Of a stretch of DNA of 13,091 bases, positions 1 to 8,643 are shown one piece after another. The stretch spans positions 1 through 13,091 of the forward strand of contig JAQIWT010001012.1 of the NCBI GenBank assembly GCA_034696485.1. Direction: 5' to 3'. The notes under the pieces are model-generated. The model did not search any database, was not told where the DNA came from, and was given only the letters and a program-made list of their open reading frames with translations. How positions within the stretch are numbered: position 1 is the stretch's first letter; each line of letters begins with the position of its first letter. Made by a program: the position numbers and the translations under genes. The DNA is from Isohypsibius dastychi. Its lineage: Eukaryota > Tardigrada > Eutardigrada > Parachela > Isohypsibiidae.

Positions 1-105
1 GGGGGTATCCCGCGAACAAACGATAATAAACGAAGGGGGGGGGAGGGGGTCCAAAAAGTCCGTTTTTTTGCAACGTAATATATGGATGGTCCCTTACGAA
101 CTTAC
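1..105. repeat. G-rich repeat-like end, possible transposon terminus
   Basis: A run of nine G, then A, then five G (35-49) is followed by GTCCAAAAAGTCC, a T run and ACGTAATATATGGATGGTCC. This combination resembles the ends of interspersed repeats that I associate with invertebrate DNA transposons, but I cannot name the family. Any element would extend left of the window, and no transposase is visible here. The rest of 106-319 shows no recognisable feature. Confidence 0.35.
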
Positions 106-319
106 AATCGCCCATTTCAAACCACATCTCTTTGCCGTGCCCGCTGACCCGGACCCAGTGTGGTTCAAGTGGTGGGTGAGCTGCTGGTCGATCGATATTA
201 CAAGCGAAATTTCAAAGAAGTTTCCCTCACATCAGAATTCAGAAACCAGAACTTTTGAAGCTTCGTGAACTTGATCAAGAAACACTGATTGCCGTCGTAT
301 TGTCGATTTCTGGATAGAA

Positions 320-1505
320 ATGGAGAAAATTTTCAGTGGAATTCCGAGATTTCTGAACGAGTCCGTTGGATCGTCCGAATGCATGGACCAGTTGATCAGC
401 TCAACAATGGATGAAGACGGCAAAAACGGAAACCTTGGAATGTGAGTCAATCTTCACTGCTATCCAGTTTTGTAAGGTCTTTTGAAATCGAGATATCGTT
501 TGGAGCTCTGCTCTTCAACCCACGTCTCTGCGAGCATTCTTCGTATAGATCTTACTGCACAGCTGTTGCTTGCTTCATCAGTGCATTTTTTTTCTTGCAG
601 AAAAATCTGCGATTTGCCCACGGAATTGCTCACCATGATTTTCCTGGAGCTTGACTCAGTCACGAGGGAGAAAATCAAGAGGTGTTGTATTTCCAGGAAG
701 ATCTTTGAAACATACACAAATTAAAAACTTCATGTTTTTTCAGCGTCTGTAAAAGATGGCTTGAGATTCTGCAAGGAGTCAAAGCTCTACGGACACATGT
801 CCGACTGGAGATTGAGGAATTGCCGCAGCCAATGAGGTATGGAAAGTTGGCTCTACCTAGCCAAGATTTGCACTCTTTGCTGACTCGCTTCGTCACCCCG
901 GAAGTTGAACTGCTTCATCTCAATGGCTCGTTCAAACCCTGTGGATCTGATGAGACATTAGTGCTCAACATGCTCGTGCAGAGCCATTGGACTGGATTGG
1001 ATATTCGAACTGTTGATCTTCTTCTCACCAACTCCAGCGCTCAGATTCCAATGGATATTGGTTTTATGCAAGCTTTCAAGCGGATTATCGTTCGTAATTC
1101 GGACATTCTTCTCTTTCTGGAAGTCATCTACATGGGTGGTCGGTTTACATGCGATAGACGTGTCAGTAAGCGGTTCGAGGAGCTTCAGCTGAACCTTGTT
1201 GACGATCCATATCAGCTCACCAGCATCTTCCTAAACGATTCTGGACCGTTGACAGAGGCGGACTCGGTTGTACTGACTGGAACTACAGTCCGAATTCCCC
1301 CTGGTTGCTTGAGCAACATCGAAGACGCCTTTGCAAAGTTCGTTTTTCCACATTATGATAAAATACTGAAGTTTCACTGTGCACTTTTTCAAGGGCCGGC
1401 TTGGAACTGGATCTGCAAGGATTGCTGGCAGATGTGGCCGCTGGACGACATATTCCAAAATTCATCGCCGAGACGCTGATTAGTTTCCCTTTAACTTTCC
1501 AGTAA
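320..1505 (+). CDS. F-box protein, 302 aa, four exons
   Basis: Proposed exons are 320-441, 601-681, 744-1337 and 1394-1505, all joined in phase 2, giving 302 residues. Residues 44-73 form an F-box (CDLPTELLTMIFLELD, then VCKRW), the module that binds Skp1 in SCF ubiquitin ligases. The remainder is divergent and leucine-rich, presumably for substrate binding; I do not recognise a named domain there. The last intron (1338-1393, 56 bp, acceptor TTTTTCAAG) is not obvious. Reading through it gives a different tail ending at 1479, but splicing restores a helical-looking tail ending KFIAETLISFPLTFQ. The choice is supported by the F-box paralogue at the right edge, which has the same 594-bp exon and the same flanking intron phase. 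An AG at 316-317 lies just before the ATG and could be a trans-splice site. The target is unknown. Confidence 0.8.
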
Positions 1506-1787
1506 TTCGATCTTGAGTTCCGACGATAAATGATGTGCTAATCGAGTTGACCGACCCATTGTTGGAGGAGAAAAAAAGGTCTGGTTTTGATGGATGACTG
1601 GGCATGAGCCACGAGTAAACTTGACCTTTTTCATAGAATCTTCTTAAGCTATGTTTCACGCCTTCGTAAGTTGGCCCTGATCGATTCATCACCCGAATAT
1701 GCGATTCTTCAGTTCATTCCCATTAACTGCTTCTGTTGATATTAAAAATACTTAATACTGTTTGCGTTTCTTCATTATTGACATCCG
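1506..1787. other. Intergenic gap between convergent genes
   Basis: This stretch separates the 3' ends of the + strand F-box gene and the - strand Spaetzle-like gene. Apart from a possible variant poly(A) signal, I see no coding or repeat signal in it. Confidence 0.5.
1741..1746 (+). terminator. Possible variant poly(A) signal for the F-box gene
   Basis: ATTAAA lies about 235 bp after the proposed F-box stop. It is a common nematode variant of AATAAA, and no canonical signal is closer. The assignment is tentative. Confidence 0.3.
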
Positions 1788-2459
1788 TCAGACATCATAC
1801 TTCAGTTTAAAGGGCAAAATGAGGATTGAGTTAGTAGGAATGGGGTTGATAGGGGCAGCGAGAAGCCGAACAATTTTTTGATGGATTACTTGAAGTGGTG
1901 GCGACATGTTATTTATGACTGGGAAAAATGTCGACAACGTGTTTGGGTTCTTCGGTCGAATGAAGCATGAACAAGCGACGGGAATCCTAAAAAACACGTA
2001 CTGGAAATGGTTTCTTGGCTGGACTGGCGATTTCGGTAGGCGATTTCTCTGTATAGTTCGCGCTTATCTTGCTGTTTAATTTCGTACGCGTACTGTTCTT
2101 ACCGGAAAATGTCCGTTTCGAATCCATTGTATTTGTCACAGACAAGAAGACGCTGAAAAATCCATCTGCAATGATCATTTGTGAAACGACCTTGAAAGCC
2201 TTCATAGAAACAGAAATACTTCTGTATACAAGCGCTGTTAAGCTTTGGTGTAAAATATTGACATCGCTGGAGTGGTTTCAGGCATTCTTCTATCCGCAGA
2301 GTCTGAGTATAGCCAGGAACGTTGACGATAATTCGCCATTGACCACGGTGATTCTTGGCTCGCATAATTCGTGCGTAGTGGATAACCGAAGGACAGATGT
2401 AGCCTTTACCGTTTGTGGCCTCCATTCCTGTTTGAGGCTGAACTGCTCTGGTGCGCAGG
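1788..2459 (-). CDS. Spaetzle-like cystine-knot domain, 5' end missing
   Basis: Exons on the minus strand are 2459-2220, 2165-2103 and 1986-1788, joined in phase 2, for about 167 residues ending in TGA. The product matches the Spaetzle/trunk neurotrophin-like knot: an early Cys (YICPSVIHYARIMRAKN), then GQWRIIVN, YTQTLRIEEC, a CQYF segment, SACIQK, QRLLVCDKYNGFETDIF and the closing IPVACSCFI. In insects such ligands are secreted as pro-proteins and activate Toll receptors after cleavage. Two features are odd. There is no signal peptide or pro-domain exon between this gene and the peroxidase stop, so the gene is either truncated or a downstream partial copy. In addition, about 50 residues follow the last Cys, whereas family members usually end just after it. 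Family assignment is from recognised motifs; a Toll-ligand role is inference. Confidence 0.75.
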
Positions 2460-2650
2460 CTGTCAAATGATGAGCCACCGTTTGGAGTGAAGCCCGCGTT
2501 GGAGGTCCATGACGATATATCAATTACGATGATTCTTGGCACGCATAATTCGTGCGTAGTGGATAACTGATGGGCAGATGTAGCCTTTACCGTTTGTGGC
2601 TTCCATTCCTGTTTGAGGTTGAACTGCTCTGGTGCGCAGGCTGTCAAATG
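2350..2650. repeat. Two direct copies of a 120-bp unit, 181-bp offset
   Basis: Positions 2350-2469 and 2531-2650 align without gaps and differ at six of 120 sites; one more difference lies just outside at 2348/2529. Weak similarity may continue leftward with small gaps. The units are exon copies of the Spaetzle-like gene, not a satellite. Confidence 0.9.
2528..2650 (-). pseudogene. Half-exon duplicate of the Spaetzle-like gene
   Basis: This segment repeats the splice acceptor CATTTGACAG and the first part of the cystine-knot exon found 181 bp away at 2348-2469. It encodes the same residues up to AKNHR and then reaches TGA. Where the other copy continues with GQWRIIVN, this one has GTAATT, which could act as a splice donor. 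If so, joining it to the next copy would be out of frame. All seven differences from the intact copy are silent third-position changes. It may be a duplicated exon fragment, a dying alternative exon, or an allelic sequence misplaced in assembly. Confidence 0.7.
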
Positions 2651-2726
2651 CTTCAAGAATACTGGACCGACAACTCAGAGCCAGCCAGTTCGCCTCTTTC
2701 GCAATAAATCTGGACTAAGAACAAGT

Positions 2727-2732
2727 TTTATT
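2727..2732 (-). terminator. Poly(A) signal for the peroxidase gene
   Basis: TTTATT on the plus strand reads AATAAA on the minus strand, about 138 bp after the peroxidase stop. It lies about 77 bp before the splice acceptor of the Spaetzle-like half-copy, a spacing typical of nematode operons. Confidence 0.5.
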
Positions 2733-2869
2733 CGTTTTTATGCGTTGAACCGAAACGGAGACTTATAAGGAAGTCTGTTTTTCATTCATAATTGCCATAG
2801 TCTCAGATAAAAGTCCACTGGGAAACCGTTTAAATACAGCAATTCGTTCCTTCAGACCTTTCACTATGC

Positions 2870-5800
2870 TTATGCCGACTTCCATGCGCCGAGATCAATC
2901 GGTGGGATATTCGAACATGTAGTGAAGGGATTCCTAGAAATTTCAAAAACGGTTTCTGTTTCTGGGTATGCAGATGAGACTCTTTCACAACATACTCATC
3001 TGAGGCTGCCAGTAGCACAAAGCGCTGTGTCTGTTGGGCAAGGATGTTAGTGTCACAAAATATCCGAGCGAGAGTAGTTTTCCGAATTTCGGCCAGTTGA
3101 GCTATTCAAAGACCAGTCAAATCGATGAATGGTTCACTTCTGAGTTGACTTCACACTCACCGTTAGTCAGCTGGGATTTTACGGGTAATCCATTCTCGTA
3201 CCAGAACCGATCACCCCTGATAATATACATATGCAATCTAAATCATTAACGATGGAATATCAGTATTGCTTACGCTCTTAATCGACGAAACTGATCAGAG
3301 ATCATGCAAGAGAACGTTTCTCCAACAACAGCTCCTGGAAGAGGCGGTTCGGATATTCCGGCAATGTACAAATCAATGTCCTCAACTTTTCTGAAACAAT
3401 GAATCAACTCATCGAAAATTCACCTGATTCCAATCAACCTTGCTTACTTACTCGTACAGATTCTGGAAAAGATCAGCTACTCTGTCATTCAAAACTCCCA
3501 GTTGTCTCAACTGCTCAAAGCTGGACGCTGTTGGTAAGTTGCACGCGGCGCGATATTGCATATATCCAGGGAAGCCATGATCGCGCCCACGCTGGATATT
3601 TATGCTAACCAGATCAAGTCCAAATTTGTCTTTGTTGATGTATAGCATCTCGGATAGGTCTGTCACGACGTTGTTCTGTGCAAGCTTCCCTGGCTCTCGG
3701 CACATTCCATTCAAAAGCTCATCAGCAGTGTTTTCTCGGTACATCTGTGTCGACTTGAAGAACGTATCCTGCACGCGTGTCACCGTGCCGGTTGGCTGTC
3801 CCAATCCCGACATGTGTCTGTAGCTACTAGAAACCTAATAAGTAGAATGCAGACTGTTAAGAGTGCAGATCAGAACCCTGCATAAAAAACTCGAAACTTT
3901 ATACTATGTTCGCATAAATTAACGAGATTCGCAAAGGTTCAAGGTGTGACTACTGTATACCATTGTGTGACCGATTCGAAATGCTGCTGCAGCGAATTCA
4001 TTGGAAATAGCCGGGTTGGTGTTGATGTCATATCCATCAAAACGTCCCTTCGTGAGTAACTGCAAGCCTTGCTCAGCCAAATGATCATGCCCAAGTAGCA
4101 CGGGCAAAAACTCCTAATACAATAAGAGTGTTCATGGAATGTGAAGGAAAACTGAAAAACTAACGTTGTATGTTACGTGTTGTAGCTGAGCGATAACTAT
4201 AGCTCTGGCTTCTTGGTATAAAGTCTCGTCATTCCAGCTGGGGTTCAGAGCTTGCAGATCACGAGCAATGTTGTTGTGATGACGGAGAAACATGACATGG
4301 AGAACCGTCAGACCAATCTATACAGCACAGAAAATAAGAAAAACACGTTCAAGTTGGTTTTTTAGGTTAGAGAAAAATTACTTGAACATGTAATCGTGGA
4401 TCACCTGAAAAGCGATAATGGATGGTTCAGGGTACTGTTATATTGAGCCAGGGGTTACCATACCAGCATGAAAACATGGCTTGGTAGTGTTGACCTCCAC
4501 ACAGAGTGAGGGACCAGGTGGAGGTATGATATACCGGCCGTTACTTCTCGCAACTTTGAGAAGCCCTAAATGACAAATATTTTGGACTGCCTCCGAGTTG
4601 TATAGTCAAGCATCAAACATACCACTACGTTTTTCTCTCAGCGCACTGACACGGCTTGTAGAATCCCCATATACTGTGAACAGTCTTATGGAGTCACGGT
4701 AAAGGTATCAAAAAAAGTCAACGAACTTTGCGCGCCATCGATGAACGAGCTGATTTGGTTGAGTTGTTCTCGGGCGCCTAAAGTGCAACCGGGTGGGGTT
4801 CCCTGCACACTCCTGACAAACTCCATGCAAGTCTGTCTTGGAGATGTTCTATAAGCGACATGATAAACAACACTATGAACTACATTATCGAAGAGGGCTC
4901 GTTTTCGTACGTGGAGTAAAAGCGGTCATTGGCAGGTATGGCGATGGCTGCATAGCAGAAATTGGTAAGTAGAATTATATCAGAACAATCAGGCTGTCTT
5001 ACGAAAGCACTCTGGGTGAGATGTATTTGGTTTACAGCATTCTGGTGATTTGCCGTTAGCGAGTTTCACCGATGGCGCACTCTACAAGGTTACGGTATAA
5101 ACAGTGTGACGGTTCTACACGTTGAAGACTTGGTCAGGGACTCACGGTCAAATCATGTGCCTAGTAAAGTGAAAACTGTTAGGGTGACTTGTAAATGGGA
5201 TTGTGTGACTGAACTTACTATAAATTGTCCAAAATTTGCCAACTGAGCATAAAGAAACAACACTGGATTACCCATACATAGCCTAAATCTGCGCTCAGAT
5301 ATTGTATCATCACTTACCAATTGGGTGTATACATTAGATGGGTTGTTTTCAGCTCCAACAACTGTTGTACTAACTAGTCGAGGGCTCGGTAGCTCGTTAC
5401 CACTTTCGGCCCTCCGTGGTTCAGCAATTCCTAAGTAATATATCTTGCTGGTTATTGGCGTAGTTTCCAGTTTTGCGGAGTCTCACCATCAGCGTATGAC
5501 GATGGGATAAACCGCAAGTAATTGGTGCTAACTTTGCCTCGGTTGGGAAATGCTGGATTGTTGCAGGAACCGTCAATGCTGCGGTACTTTCCTCGAGCAC
5601 ACGGTGGCAGTTTCGCGACATTGACAAACGGATTGTCCAACGACATGACTGGTCTAAAACAGCGGAGGGGTCACGCAAGTTAGTCATATGATTTGTAGAA
5701 AGCACACCTGTCGTGAGGGACGCTGCAGTTCTGCCCATCAACGGTCAGCTGCGACAGTTTTGATAATACTTCATTCGACTTGAGATTCAATCTGAAATAT

Positions 5801-6630
5801 AAAATTCGCGACCATGAAAAATTCATTGGCTGGCATCATGGTTACTGTGATGAAATTGAGCGCGACAGCTCTTCCAAGGTGAACGCATTCAATGAGTTTT
5901 GAACGGTTTCCGGACGGGTAAACGCAAACCCTCCAGACAGGCTTCCAGGGGAGTCTAGTGGTTCGAGTGCAGGGAATTTCACGCGTTCATTTTGGCCAAA
6001 TAACGCCGATGACTTGACAAATGCCGAGGAAAAGGCGTTATTGAGGAAGTTTTTGTCGAGCGTCGGAAACTTTGTTGTGAACTGGTTAATATCAGAATCG
6101 GCGAGGAAGTTGGTTGACATGGCTGGAAACTGGGAGAACTGCGTTTCCGAACCAGTTGACAAACCCGCCGATGATTTCGAGCAATCTGTGGATAATATAG
6201 TGAGATGAGATGAGGGGGGTGCGTTAGAGTACTAACCGCAGTTTCCAGTGTTCAGTACAGGAGGGATACATGCAAACTGACAACCGAATAAACTTTCTCT
6301 GAAAAAACTCTTTGGTGAAGTTAGAAGCTCACTCTTCTGGCGTCCTTTGTTTGTATCATCCTCTTGGAAGCCTGCAAAACTTGCAGCGAACGATGAGCTT
6401 TTAGGGTTCAGTGAAGCGAAAGATGGAAATGAACCAAATGAGTTCAAGCTTGGCATTTTTATGGAAGGGAATGGTTGGAATGATATAGTGGGAAATTGGG
6501 GGAATGATGATGGGCTCATAGAGCGTGTGGATATATCCGAGAACCCACCGAAAGAGCTCCAGTCATCATCCTCCTCATCAGCTTTGCATGTGATTAAGAA
6601 TGATATGAAAATAGCTTTGAGGATGATCAT
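2870..6630 (-). CDS. Secreted animal haem peroxidase, 860 aa, 20 exons
   Basis: Exons (minus): 6630-6237, 6185-5846, 5791-5708, 5653-5487, 5430-5318, 5242-5219, 5160-5146, 5081-5003, 4947-4911, 4848-4727, 4673-4623, 4565-4464, 4404-4382, 4317-4165, 4113-3961, 3834-3452, 3390-3274, 3216-3161, 3101-2996, 2933-2870. Every junction keeps frame. A signal peptide ([17 protein letters not shown]) precedes about 250 residues of Ser/Phe/Pro-rich sequence. The peroxidase domain starts near [15 protein letters not shown]. Distal His376 (AHDLT), catalytic Arg513 (GDPR) and proximal His617 (FRIGHTM) are present, as are IQRGRDHG and [17 protein letters not shown]; the end is [12 protein letters not shown]. 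The family uses hydrogen peroxide to oxidise substrates; nematode members cross-link cuticle or act in defence. The Asp and Glu that ester-link haem in myeloperoxidase read Ala375 and Val516. No ShK domain is seen, so I give no symbol. An upstream in-frame ATG (6717) would add 29 residues. Confidence 0.93.
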
Positions 6631-6653
6631 TTTTGAAGCGTTGTTCCTATCAA

Positions 6654-6665
6654 CTAACGAAAATG
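6654..6665 (-). other. Possible trans-splice acceptor before the peroxidase start
   Basis: On the minus strand GCATTTTCGTTAG lies 23 bp before the ATG at 6630. If it is a spliced-leader acceptor, the 6717 ATG is excluded and the protein starts MIILKAIF, which also gives the cleaner signal peptide. Confidence 0.4.
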
Positions 6666-6970
6666 CAATAAACAATAACAAAAAGGGTCCGAGCACGATT
6701 GAATTCATCTTTTCCATGGTCCGGTTTTTTTATTGCAATGGTAATGGCCGCAAGCAATCGATGAACAGGTTCACGTACGTTTGACGTATGAAATACCTTC
6801 TTTATTCAAAACAATTTCCGTCATTTCGCGTAGTTACCTCACTAGTCCGAAACATGTCCTGTATTACAGGAATCACTGGTCAGTCACACCTGCCTTGACA
6901 GCCACACAAGCTTGAAGCAATGTCATCTGGTTTAAGAAGTGTGCTCTGGGAAACACATCTTGCCGGGCGA

Positions 6971-6980
6971 GGGGGGGGGG
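6971..6980 (+). repeat. Ten-G homopolymer
   Basis: An uninterrupted run of ten G follows GGGCGA. Such tracts can form quadruplex structures and tend to be length-unstable. Confidence 0.9.
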
Positions 6981-7510
6981 TTGATTTTCACAGAGACACA
7001 CAGAAGATGAATTATAGGGTTCTCACTGATACTTTTATACAGAATATGTTCCTTGGTGTACGGTGTATAGGGCATAATATCAATAGCTGTTGACAGTCAT
7101 TTTAGGGAACAGTGGTCAAAGACGTCGCAGTAGAAAAACCATGAAATCCACCATTAGTTTTTTGGGGGGTCTTCAGTTCTGGTCTTCATCTGCTTCAAAT
7201 CGGGTGAACGTTGTTCTAACAATAAGTACCTATTGGTGGGATTTCGAAGTGATGAATATCTTTTACTTCCAGGGGCCATTCGGTATAAGCACAGACTTCA
7301 GCGAAGGGGAAAATCTCTCAGACTTTATTAGTTAGGTGGTACCCACATGCAACTCTCTCTCATCTTTAAAAGGGAGGGGTTTCTGATCATTAGAAAAGAG
7401 CGATCTGAATCATATAAACTGGTGGGATATTTTTTTAAAAGGCTTGGAAGAATCACAGGATGGGCTTCTGATTTTCGCACTATGGGGTAAAATCGAAGTG
7501 GACCATACAT

Positions 7511-7544
7511 GCCAGTACTCCGGCCTTGTGCCGCCGGTACTGGC
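7511..7544. repeat. GC-rich inverted repeat (hairpin)
   Basis: GCCAGTAC at 7511-7518 pairs exactly with GTACTGGC at 7537-7544. An inner CGGC/GCCG stem encloses a CTTGT loop. It stands out from AT-rich surroundings and is followed by more GC-rich sequence to about 7600. No poly-T tract or protein-coding context explains it. Confidence 0.7.
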
Positions 7545-8588
7545 AAACAACTGGACCGGCCATGACCGACCCAGGGCCAGGACAGTCATTCGGACCAGAG
7601 GTTGACTTTTGACAGTTTTACTGAAGAAGCTACAGTCTTTCCATTTTAACTCCCTTGTTCAGTTCAGTCATAAAATTTTATTCGAAAATTGTAATTCGAT
7701 CACATGTTTATCATCACGCTGCTGATCAGATACAGAAACGCCAAACTCTCCATCTGCACATCTCGAGAGATTCTGCAGTGTGGCAGATAAAAGAGCAACA
7801 TAACAGTGTCTTATTCGGCTCGTTCTGAACAGTAGTCACAGAAGTCAGAGCATTTTAAAATGGCTGATCTATTTCAGGAAACGAGGCCATTAACTGCAAC
7901 TGTCCAGGCGCTCTAGGAAATGTTTCTACAAGACTGAAACTGTAGAGCAGAGTGGAGATGAGATTGATCAGCTCAGACAAGTAGAGCAAACAGAAGCTCT
8001 CACTTTCCTTGACTTTCAAACAACATCACAATTTCATGTTTCATGCCTGTTGCTCATTTTCTAAACTCTGGATTCTTCCGCCAAACTTTGGCTTGATTTG
8101 AAATACTGTTCCTGGGATTAAACGTTTGAAATCGGTGAGTGTAATTAATGGACCTTGAAACTGACCCGTTTTTCGAGAAATATTTTCTGAAAGACACCGC
8201 TATTCCATGAAAAATACTGTTTTCGCCCGGTCATCTCTCGGTTGTTAGAAGAAGTTTTTGACGAGTTTAGGTTTGGCTTTATCAATGCTGTAGAACCAGG
8301 AACGTACTATTTCGTTTGTTAAAACAAAATCCAGTCCTTCTCTCTAGACTGTAGTCAAAGACATTCTCAGAATTAGATTAAGTGAACGATAATAACGGGG
8401 GATGTTGGAACGGCTGGTCAAGATATAGCATTAGAGAACTATCGCTGTTCCAAACTGAGCGGCCATTTTGGCCAAGTTCAGATATTGAACGGCTTATTAC
8501 CCGGTTTTCCAATAACAAAAGTCAAACGTTCGAAACATCCGAACACGAGCTGGCGTTGCAATCTGAACTGAAACGCCCATATATTCTC

Positions 8589-8602
8589 CATTTTGTTTTC
8601 AG
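8589..8602 (+). other. Likely spliced-leader (or 5' UTR) acceptor of the SPARC gene
   Basis: CATTTTGTTTTCAG is a near-consensus nematode acceptor, and it lies 41 bp before the SPARC ATG with no in-frame coding before it. This fits trans-splicing, though a 5' UTR intron would look the same. Confidence 0.5.
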
Positions 8603-8643
8603 ATTGGTTTTATAACCATTGGTACTAAATTCTACTCACCGTA

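Larger units (their letters stand above)
6718..8588. other. Long intergenic region between divergent genes
   Basis: This stretch lies between the 5' ends of the peroxidase (minus) and SPARC (plus) genes, so it should hold both promoters. I see no convincing gene. Notable items are a ten-G tract at 6971-6980, a GC-rich hairpin at 7511-7544, and a doubtful two-exon small ORF at 7141-7335. Open frames elsewhere (for example 8382-8615) show no conserved motif. Confidence 0.6.

Noticed and set aside
2099-2656. A single 185-codon minus-strand open frame
   Set aside because: Its first half reads the exon half-copy in the wrong frame and its end runs into an intron; only the 2459-2220 part is real coding sequence.
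2460-2996. Peroxidase fused to the Spaetzle-like domain by splicing from 2996 to 2640
   Set aside because: The phases would fit, but the exon 2933-2870 gives the expected peroxidase C-terminus ([14 protein letters not shown]) and a stop, so two genes are more likely.
3602-3823. Plus-strand open frames within the peroxidase locus (also 6014-6208 and 6347-6784)
   Set aside because: They are antisense shadows of well-supported peroxidase exons and show no family motif.
3919-3960. Extension of a peroxidase exon past 3961 to a stop (tail HTLNLCESR)
   Set aside because: Splicing at GTATAC joins GHTM to [12 protein letters not shown] in frame, giving the normal continuation after the proximal His.
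8382-8615. Plus-strand ORF just upstream of SPARC
   Set aside because: It has no ATG start at its 5' end and overlaps the likely trans-splice acceptor; no motif is visible.
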